From Chloroflexota bacterium (GTDB lineage Bacteria > Chloroflexota > Anaerolineae > B4-G1 > DUEL01): a stretch of 5,413 nucleotides of DNA. The first letter of the stretch is position 1; each line of letters begins with the position of its first letter. Below, piece by piece: positions 1 to 5,413 of this stretch. Made by a program: the position numbers and the translations under genes. The stretch spans positions 1-5,413 of the forward strand of contig JAGHZG010000145.1 in assembly GCA_017743275.1 (NCBI GenBank). The letters run 5' to 3'. The notes under the pieces are model-generated. The model ran no database searches. It worked only from the letters and a program-made list of their open reading frames with translations, and was not told the origin of the DNA.

Positions 1-127
1 CCCCTCGCTCACTGCCAAAAGCCTCGGCCCGAAGGCAAGCGGGAGAGGGGGGATGATGGCCGGGAGTTGATGGCACCAATCCCTGAAAAGGGTACGATTT
101 TAAAGGATTCAACACGGTCTTGCAGCC
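1..127 (-). other. Putative leader region of a downstream transcription unit; no gene seen
   Basis: If the promoter at 135-162 is used, this is the first ~127 nt of the transcript. There is no ATG on the minus strand here. A frame opening with GTG at about 76 (AGGG four bases upstream) stays open to the edge, but its translation is Pro/Gly-rich and unconvincing. Structure is visible: CCCT-GAAA-AGGG (81-92, a GNRA-type hairpin if read on the + strand), AATCC (79-83) pairing with GGATT (105-109), and CCCCTC (1-6) pairing with GAGGGG (45-50) around a GC-rich inner hairpin (20-37). This may be a structured 5' leader, but no known riboswitch is recognised. Confidence 0.3.
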
Positions 128-134
128 TATGTAG

Positions 135-162
135 GTTGTATCACAAAACCGCTTTTTGTCAA
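135..162 (-). promoter_or_regulatory. Sigma70-type promoter with extended -10, firing leftward
   Basis: On the minus strand a perfect -35 box TTGACA (162-157) is followed after 16 bp by TACAAC (140-135), which matches the TATAAT consensus at 4 of 6 positions. A TG one base upstream of the -10 makes an extended -10 (TGATACAAC). Transcription would begin near 127-129 and run out of the left edge. It lies about 145 bp past the TAA at 308, so it likely serves a downstream gene outside the window. The local sequence is noticeably AT-richer (27 of 60 bases G+C in 121-180) than the flanking coding DNA. Confidence 0.6.
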
Positions 163-188
163 GTTCACGCGTTCTTTGGGGGCGCGTT

Positions 189-202
189 CGGTAACGTTAT
201 CG
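189..202. promoter_or_regulatory. 14-bp near-palindrome, possible LacI-family-like operator
   Basis: CGGTAACGTTATCG is its own reverse complement except for one mismatched pair, with an 8-bp perfect core TAACGTTA. A central AACGTT is typical of many LacI/PurR-family operators. It sits about 27 bp upstream of the -35 box of the leftward promoter, a position that suits a regulator site. No regulator gene is visible in the window, and a single palindrome of this length can occur by chance. Confidence 0.3.
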
Positions 203-240
203 TTTGACTTGAGAGGGGGGCCTCTTTCTCCTTTGTTGCC

Positions 241-308
241 AGGCAGGGTTTGAGCGCCGGCTTGCGCAGAGGAGGGCTCCCGATGATGGCCTGATGGGAT
301 TCCTGCCT
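241..308. repeat. Weak inverted repeat just past the stop codon
   Basis: AGGCAGG (241-247) and CCTGCCT (302-308) are perfect 7-bp complements separated by 54 bases; the right arm touches the TAA stop at 308-310. A smaller GCGC/GCGC pair lies inside. There is no U-tract after the structure, so it is not a classical intrinsic terminator. It could protect the 3' end of the transcript or be chance. Confidence 0.2.
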
Positions 309-2020
309 TACAACAGGCTGGAAAGGAGTCGCCATAGTCGCTGAAACTCATCCTCAAACCGGGCCGCCCGTTCCGGGACGCGCGCTTTCCAGGATTGAAG
401 ATACTCTGGAGCACTTTGGCCCCGGACGGAGAGATCGGGGTGGTCTGTCAGAACTGTCTGGGCCTCGGCAAAACGACTTGCCTGGCATAGGATCTGGAAT
501 AACAGGGAGGCTGGGGTGAGCCAGGTGAATGGGGAACGCCTTTCCACCTCCTCCAGAATCACTACCAGCATGTCCAACCGATGGAGTTTGTCCTGAGCAT
601 TCTTTATCCAGCGATTCACGATCTCAACCAGAACATTTCCTTCTATCCGGGGCTTCTTGAGATGCCTCCAGGAATCCATCTCCTCTCGGAGGGCCCTCCA
701 GTTATCCAGGCAGCAGGCAAGCCGGTCGTTTCCCTGCAGGAGACCCGGGTGGGTTGTCAGGCGGTCCAGGACATCCGCTGCAGTGGTTGGGTTCGGGTCC
801 TGGAGGAGATAAGGGAAGAGCACCTGGACCATCTCGGGCCAGAGAGGATCCCTGTCCACAACGACCTGGAGAATCCGCGCGGCCAGATGGGGGTGTTTCG
901 CCACCGCGGGCGCCGTCTGATTCAGCAGGACCTGGTTCCCGGCGTTCATTCTTATCGCAATGGTTTCCAGCAGGATGGTCGGAGGGGACGCGTTCCGAGA
1001 TGTGGTGGCCTCCAGCATTTCTACCATCAGGTCGTCGGGAAGTTTGCGAATCGTGCTGGGAGGCAAAAGGGGAATCCAGGAGGTCATTTGTCCAGGATCA
1101 CACCCGATCTCTTTCATTTCCTGCAGCAGTTCGCTGGCATCCGTTCCGGACTCCAACTGCTTCCGGCACCAGTCCGGGGGCAACTGTCTCAGGAAGTTCG
1201 CCAGATGGGTCAGTTGGCTGCTGGATAGTGGCGCGCCTGCTACCCATGCCCGCAACAGGAACTCCGCGGCAAGTATCTCTTTGCCAGATTGGGCCATCAG
1301 ATGATGGGCACCAGCCAGCAGGACCTGGGGGCTGGAGTCCAGAGCGGTCCCCAGGCGTCCCTCCAGTGCCCGAATCGTTTTCAGGGGCCATCGGGTCCAT
1401 GTGTCGGGTTGGTCGGCCATCCACTTCAGGAGCGGTTCGTGCCCGGAGGTTGGGGCGATGTCCAGCCAGGCCAGTGCCGCCGCGTCCGGATGGGCGGTAC
1501 GGGAGGTAGAGATTTCCTCCTCTATGTCCGACCACTGCCACGAGGAGAGGATTTTTCGGTATAGGGACTGTGCTTCTTGGGATGAGGTCTCGGCGAGGCG
1601 CGCCAGGCGCAACTGGATTTCGGTAACCTGCTGCTCCGTCAGCAGATCCCGGTGCTGGCCAATCAGAGCCCTCAGTCGCTTCAGCCCCCAGCTCATCCAC
1701 TCCTCAGAACGGGGATCCTCCTCCTTCTCCCGGTCTATCGTCTGGATGACGTCGTACCAGATCTCTGCCTCCCGTTTCGGTTGGCCCTGGCGGGATGCCA
1801 GTTCTGCGGCCAGGGTCATCAGCGGAATCCACCAGTTCCGGTATTGCGGGTCCTCCAACCACTGGTCCACCATATGGACCAACCGCGTCCATTCCCACGA
1901 CTCGCGGGAGAGGTGGACCAGGCGTTCTACCGTTGTCCCCACGTCTATTGGGGAGAGAGATGACCTTCCGGTCCAGGGCGTGTAGCCGCAGCCAGAGGGC
2001 GGCATGGTGTTCCGGGTCAT
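308..2020 (-). CDS. Tryptophan-rich alpha-solenoid (TPR/HEAT-like) protein, probably the frameshifted C-terminus of the helicase
   Basis: The open frame runs from an ATG at 2020 to TAA at 308-310 (570 codons). Its first 24 residues look like an out-of-frame shadow of the helicase; credible protein begins at Ile25 (about 1948). The rest is almost entirely amphipathic helix with no signal peptide or membrane segment. TPR-like helix pairs are visible, for example around 84-95 and 513-530 (a RFAEAQTVL...HPD pattern). I count 24 Trp in about 546 residues, several as close pairs (42/44, 63/64, 108/111, 161/163, 208/211). Such solenoids usually bind proteins or nucleic acid; no catalytic motif is visible. 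The ATG at 2020 has only an AGG directly against it, with no spacing for a ribosome site, and later in-frame starts also lack one. I therefore infer that this is the tail of the upstream helicase, joined by a +1 shift near 1950. A separate, overlapping gene is the less likely alternative. Confidence 0.7.
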   Translation of the reverse strand: MTRNTMPPSGCGYTPWTGRSSLSPIDVGTTVERLVHLSRESWEWTRLVHMVDQWLEDPQYRNWWIPLMTLAAELASRQGQPKREAEIWYDVIQTIDREKEEDPRSEEWMSWGLKRLRALIGQHRDLLTEQQVTEIQLRLARLAETSSQEAQSLYRKILSSWQWSDIEEEISTSRTAHPDAAALAWLDIAPTSGHEPLLKWMADQPDTWTRWPLKTIRALEGRLGTALDSSPQVLLAGAHHLMAQSGKEILAAEFLLRAWVAGAPLSSSQLTHLANFLRQLPPDWCRKQLESGTDASELLQEMKEIGCDPGQMTSWIPLLPPSTIRKLPDDLMVEMLEATTSRNASPPTILLETIAIRMNAGNQVLLNQTAPAVAKHPHLAARILQVVVDRDPLWPEMVQVLFPYLLQDPNPTTAADVLDRLTTHPGLLQGNDRLACCLDNWRALREEMDSWRHLKKPRIEGNVLVEIVNRWIKNAQDKLHRLDMLVVILEEVERRSPFTWLTPASLLFQILCQASRFAEAQTVLTDHPDLSVRGQSAPEYLQSWKARVPERAARFEDEFQRLWRLLSSLL

Positions 2021-5000
2021 CCTGGATCAGCCGCGCCAGGTAACTTTCCAGGTAGGCGGTGCCGGAGCGTCCCAGGGCATCCTCCTGCGCGATGGCGTCC
2101 AGCACCTGGTCCAGAAGTTGCGGGCTCGGAGGTTTCCGGTTACTGGACTCTATCTTTTCCATCAAGGCGACCGTTTCCGGCATCAGCCGTACCACGGCCT
2201 GTCGGCGCAGCGATACCGGATACTGCTGGAAGTTGAGGTCCGGCACACACACGCTGCATCCGTAGCACTTGCCGCCCACCACCACCTCGTTCGTCTTCAG
2301 GTAGCCCAGGAGCACCGCGCGCAGACATTTGCGTTGCTCCTGATTCACTCCAATGTAGTGGGTTAACAGATACTCAAAGTTGCTCCGATCGTTCTGCTGC
2401 CGCTCGTCGTGCAGGCGCATAAACTCTTTCAGGTACGCCGCCCAATCCGGGTACTCCAGCCCGGGGCCAGGCATCACTTCCCAGCCTGTGGGGAGGTTCA
2501 GCACGCGCCAGGGGAAATAATCGTCAAGAGATTGTCCTCCCCCTTTCGGTTGGGAGCGCGTCCATGCGCCAGCGTACGCTCGCCACTGGGTAATGTCATA
2601 GGGATTGGCGATGGACACCCATCGCGGCGCTTCCATCCACCAGAAGTCCAGCAGGGCCCCCTTCCAGTGCCCATCTTTGTCCGTATGGCCCTCACAGTAC
2701 CGGATGTCGTTCAGCATGGAGGCGGTCTCCCGAAGGGAGAGACCCAACCGACGGGCCAGTTCTGTGATCTCGGTGTATTCCCCATCGGGCAGCAGGCGGC
2801 GCAGTTCCTCTGGCCCGACGCCCGCCTGGCGCAGGCACTCGCCAAAGTACGCGGAGGAGTTCACAATCTGCTGGGGCTGGTGGAGCCGAAAGCCGCGCAG
2901 CACCAGGCCCACCTCGTGGACCGAGCGCACCAGCGGCATCACCTGCCCCCCGATGGTGGGGCGGTTATTGAAGAGCACAGCCAGGATGCGCCCGATGTGT
3001 TTGCGCTTCTGGTTGTACAGATACCCCGCCTCCAGAATTTGTCGGTGTTCCGGGGACTCCCAGGTCCTGCCAGTGGGACGGGGTGGAAAGGTCGGCCACT
3101 GATAGGGCTGGCTCAGGCCCGCCAGGGAGGGTTGCCGGGAAATCTGGCCAAAGAACGCCATTACCTGATCGCTGGTGAAGTACAGGGCCCCGTTGACATG
3201 CAGCGGCAGGTCGCTCCGGAGAAAGGCGACCATCGCTTCCACGTCCTGACGCCGGACGAACCGCTGCTCAATGAAATACTGCTGAATCTCTCTATCCGAG
3301 GGGAGGTCGGTCCGGGAGAGCCAGACTTTGGGATCAACCCGGGTGATCTTCGGTTTGTCCTCGCTGAAGAGAAGCACCACGGTCGCCAGTTGACCGTCCC
3401 GTCCGGCCCGGCCTGCTTCTTGAAGGTAGGCCTCCAGGTTGGCCGGGGGTGACCGGTGGATGACCAGGCGAATATCGGGCTTATCCACGCCCATGCCGAA
3501 CCCCTTGGTCGCCACCATGATGCGTTTCTGGCCGCTCATAAAGGCGCGCTGCTCTTCGGCGCGGAAACTCCGGCTGGCCGTTGCGTCGTCTGTTTCGGCG
3601 GTCGCCGCATTCGTTGCTCCTGAGGGCGACGCGTCGTCCAGAGCGCCGTGGTAGATCGCGATGGGTACTCCCAGTTGGCGGGAGAGATATTCAGCGAAGG
3701 GGGTGACGCCCGGGCTCACCATCCCTACGTTCTCGGGACGGGGATCGCTCTTCGGTGCTCCCATATCGCGCGGCTTCTCCGGTGTGCCACCGGTATGGGG
3801 CATAAAGACGATGGCGGAGCCGTTATCGCCCAAGCGGCGCAGGGCCTTCACGATATATTGCGCTTTTTCCTCCGTCGTGCGCGTCCGATGGACGACCAGG
3901 TTCAGTTCGGGCCGGTCTGCGGATTCAATGAAAACATTGCCGCCCTGGCCGATGTCCCGGGGGTCCAGGTCCAGTTCCAGGCAGATGTCCTCCCGCACCA
4001 GGGGGCTGGCGGTGGCTGTGACTGCGATCCGGCAGGGGTTGAGGCCAAAGTCCCGCAGGCGCTGGACAATGTTGAGGTAACTGGGCCGGAAGTCGTGCCC
4101 CCACTGGCTGATGCAGTGGGCCTCGTCCATCGCCAGGTAGCGGAAGCCCACCCGCTGGTCGGCCTGGCGCAGGGCGTCCAAGACGTAGCCCCGCTCCAGT
4201 TGTTCCGGGGTGGTGTAGAGAAGTTTGTAGTGCCCCAGGGCCAGCCGCCGCAGACGGCCCCAGCGCTCGTAGTAGGGAACGTCACCGTTGATAAAAGTGG
4301 TCAGGTGATCCAGGCCGTACCGGTCGCGGATGCGCTGTTCGTACTGGTCCAGCATCAGCGACTTGAGGGGGGAGACGATGACAGTGAAGCCGGGGAGCAG
4401 GATGGCCGGAAGGATGTAGCACTCGCTCTTGCCCCCGCCGGTGGCCGCGATGGCCAGGATGTCCCGGCCGCAGAGCACCTGGGCGAGGATCTGATGCTGG
4501 AACTCCCGCAGGGCCCGAAAGCTGAAGAGCCGGTGGGCCGCTTCATCCACCGCCGCCCGCACTTCCGGCGTATATTCGGGGAGGAAGGTCTCCGCCAGAG
4601 GCCATCTCTCCCCGGTGAGGAAGGAAGATTCATCGCGGACGTTCACGGTGTACGTTTGAGGATCCTGGGGATAGGGCTGCCGGAGGCGCAGATCCCGCAG
4701 GGAGAGCCACTGACCATACTGCAGGCGCGGGAATTGCATGCCGGCGGGTCGTTCTACGGCGATCCGGTTCGCTCCGCTGGGGCCCGGGCAGGCTTTGAAA
4801 TACTCTCTCCACTTCGCGTCTTTGGGGTCATCGCAAGTTTCATCGGGATGCCCGGCCTGGATCTCCTTGCCTCGCCAGGTTCCGATGTACCGCAGGCTGA
4901 GGTGATCCACTTCCGCTTCCTTCAGGACTTCGGCGGAGATGGGCGCCGGGGGTGGGGAATCCACCGGGGCCGTGCTTTTTCGCAACATCGCGTATGCCCA

Positions 5001-5413
5001 GGGGAGACTCAGAACCGACCCGGCCGCCGGTCGGTGCAGGTACTCCCGGCGGCCGTGGGAGCAGGCCTGGCACGCTTCCGGCAGGTCTCGGCCGTACTCC
5101 TGGCCACACGGGCCCAGGGCCACCCAGTCCATCCGCTCCCGCAGGATGTTGTACCGCCAGCGGAAGACTTTTATGGCCGCGTCGGGAGAGGTTGGTTGCC
5201 ATTCCACGCCGACCAGGATGGCGCCTTCCGGCAACCTGTCCAGCAACGTCCCCACCTGCGCCGAGCGTTCCCCGGGGTTGGTGATGAGGACCAGGTTGGG
5301 AGTCAGGTCGGTGGGAAGGGACCACTCCCGGGCCCACCGGGCCACCTGGGAAAGGCCGGGGAGCGCGGGGAGGTCCCTGGCCCGGGCCTCCAGTTGGTCG
5401 CAGAAGGCTGCCC
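1704..5413 (-). CDS. RecQ-family DNA helicase with N-terminal methyltransferase-like region (5' end outside window)
   Basis: ATP-dependent 3'-5' SF2 DNA helicase, presumably cytoplasmic. Residues are numbered from the GTG at 5345, which is probably not the start: it lacks a Shine-Dalgarno and the frame stays open to the window edge. In order: 1-105 resemble the distal half of an Rsm22/METTL17-like methyltransferase with C80, C92 and C95; 145-240 is possibly OB-like; the helicase core has ATGGGKS (K306), VSPLKSL (325), DEAH (407-410) followed by CISQWGHDFRP, VTATA (442), FGMGVDKP, and QEAGRAGRDG (642-651). All catalytic motifs are intact. Residues 652-1000 are an insert with an HTH-like stretch (858-880). 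C1007, C1027, C1030 and C1033 match the RecQ zinc site. Credible protein ends near residue 1132 (position 1950). The remaining 81 residues are Gly/Pro/Arg-rich, overlap the next frame antagonistically, and look like out-of-frame read-through. Helicase identity is firm; the methyltransferase call is moderate; the pathway is unknown. Confidence 0.92.
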   Translation of the reverse strand, partial: AAFCDQLEARARDLPALPGLSQVARWAREWSLPTDLTPNLVLITNPGERSAQVGTLLDRLPEGAILVGVEWQPTSPDAAIKVFRWRYNILRERMDWVALGPCGQEYGRDLPEACQACSHGRREYLHRPAAGSVLSLPWAYAMLRKSTAPVDSPPPAPISAEVLKEAEVDHLSLRYIGTWRGKEIQAGHPDETCDDPKDAKWREYFKACPGPSGANRIAVERPAGMQFPRLQYGQWLSLRDLRLRQPYPQDPQTYTVNVRDESSFLTGERWPLAETFLPEYTPEVRAAVDEAAHRLFSFRALREFQHQILAQVLCGRDILAIAATGGGKSECYILPAILLPGFTVIVSPLKSLMLDQYEQRIRDRYGLDHLTTFINGDVPYYERWGRLRRLALGHYKLLYTTPEQLERGYVLDALRQADQRVGFRYLAMDEAHCISQWGHDFRPSYLNIVQRLRDFGLNPCRIAVTATASPLVREDICLELDLDPRDIGQGGNVFIESADRPELNLVVHRTRTTEEKAQYIVKALRRLGDNGSAIVFMPHTGGTPEKPRDMGAPKSDPRPENVGMVSPGVTPFAEYLSRQLGVPIAIYHGALDDASPSGATNAATAETDDATASRSFRAEEQRAFMSGQKRIMVATKGFGMGVDKPDIRLVIHRSPPANLEAYLQEAGRAGRDGQLATVVLLFSEDKPKITRVDPKVWLSRTDLPSDREIQQYFIEQRFVRRQDVEAMVAFLRSDLPLHVNGALYFTSDQVMAFFGQISRQPSLAGLSQPYQWPTFPPRPTGRTWESPEHRQILEAGYLYNQKRKHIGRILAVLFNNRPTIGGQVMPLVRSVHEVGLVLRGFRLHQPQQIVNSSAYFGECLRQAGVGPEELRRLLPDGEYTEITELARRLGLSLRETASMLNDIRYCEGHTDKDGHWKGALLDFWWMEAPRWVSIANPYDITQWRAYAGAWTRSQPKGGGQSLDDYFPWRVLNLPTGWEVMPGPGLEYPDWAAYLKEFMRLHDERQQNDRSNFEYLLTHYIGVNQEQRKCLRAVLLGYLKTNEVVVGGKCYGCSVCVPDLNFQQYPVSLRRQAVVRLMPETVALMEKIESSNRKPPSPQLLDQVLDAIAQEDALGRSGTAYLESYLARLIQDDPEHHAALWLRLHALDRKVISLPNRRGDNGRTPGPPLPRVVGMDAVGPYGGPVVGGPAIPELVDSADDPGRRTGIPPGPTETGGRDLVRRHPDDRPGEGGGSPF
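1949..1960 (-). other. Frame break (+1) joining helicase and solenoid frames
   Basis: On the minus strand the codons read ATC TCT CTC CCC AAT in the helicase frame. Before this point only the helicase frame gives natural-looking protein (ending DRKVISLP). After it only the +1 frame does (starting IDVGTTVERL). Removing one C from the CCCC run, or adding one TC unit to the TCTCTCT run, restores a single open frame from the window edge to 308. On the + strand this is GGGG at 1950-1953 abutting GAGAGAGA at 1953-1960, a place prone to one- or two-base slippage. A CCC-A codon could also support +1 ribosomal frameshifting, but I see no stop codon, clear stimulatory hairpin or Shine-Dalgarno-like element next to it, so an indel or sequencing error is favoured. 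Confidence 0.7.

Noticed and set aside
76..113. Possible CRISPR repeat (GTTGAATCC...CAGGGATTGG on the minus strand)
   Set aside because: It resembles the GTTnnAATCC/GGGATTG ends of some CRISPR repeats, but only one copy is visible, and the 75 bases to the left contain no second copy at a repeat-plus-spacer distance.
241..308. Rho-independent terminator after the TAA stop
   Set aside because: The 7-bp stem has a 54-base loop and no T-rich tail on the minus strand, so it does not meet the usual terminator pattern.
127..414. 95-codon minus-strand frame overlapping the end of the solenoid gene
   Set aside because: It overlaps the better-supported frame by over 100 bp, has low-complexity composition, no ribosome site, and its last codons run through the -35 and -10 boxes of the promoter.
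581..1509. Long plus-strand open frames opposite the solenoid gene
   Set aside because: They overlap each other in different frames, are rich in Gly, Arg, Pro and Ser without motifs, and lie antisense to a coherent coding frame; they are GC-driven shadows.
1704..1948. C-terminal 81 residues of the helicase open frame as genuine protein
   Set aside because: Gly/Pro/Arg-rich sequence without helices, while the overlapping +1 frame gives a natural helical protein; best explained as read-through after an indel.
2409..3452. 347-codon plus-strand open frame opposite the helicase
   Set aside because: It lies opposite the conserved helicase motif VI to zinc-site region, and its translation shows no recognisable domain; it is an antisense shadow of a GC-rich gene.

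Overview
The window is GC-rich bacterial DNA, dense in coding sequence, and essentially all of it belongs to one minus-strand locus. GC content and the style of the protein would fit Chloroflexota or another high-GC environmental or thermophilic bacterium. That placement is a guess; there is no rRNA or marker gene to support it.

Layout, read in the direction of transcription (right to left). From the right edge (5413) to about 1950 runs a long open frame with no stop before 1704. It encodes a RecQ-family superfamily 2 DNA helicase with all its motifs intact. The frame is still open at the right edge, so its true start lies outside the window. The visible N-terminal 200 or so residues look like the C-terminal half of a class I methyltransferase-like domain of the Rsm22/METTL17 type, including a Cys-x11-Cys-x2-Cys cluster. 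After the helicase core comes a roughly 350-residue insert with a helix-turn-helix-like stretch, and then a RecQ-type four-cysteine zinc site.

Near 1950 the plausible protein sequence jumps by +1 into the frame that ends with TAA at 308-310. That second frame encodes about 545 residues of tryptophan-rich, all-helical, TPR/HEAT-like solenoid. The simplest reading is one protein of at least about 1,700 residues (methyltransferase-like, RecQ helicase, zinc site, alpha-solenoid) whose frame is broken at a short repeat (G4 next to a GA run on the + strand). The break could be a sequencing error, a real mutation, or programmed frameshifting.

The left 307 bases hold no convincing gene. They contain a good sigma70-type promoter with an extended -10 (135-162) firing leftward out of the window, a near-perfect 14-bp palindrome upstream of it (189-202), and some weak inverted repeats. 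A new minus-strand transcription unit probably starts here. The helicase fusion suggests nucleic-acid repair, or a genome-defence or DNA-modification role, but the window holds no partner gene that would settle this.
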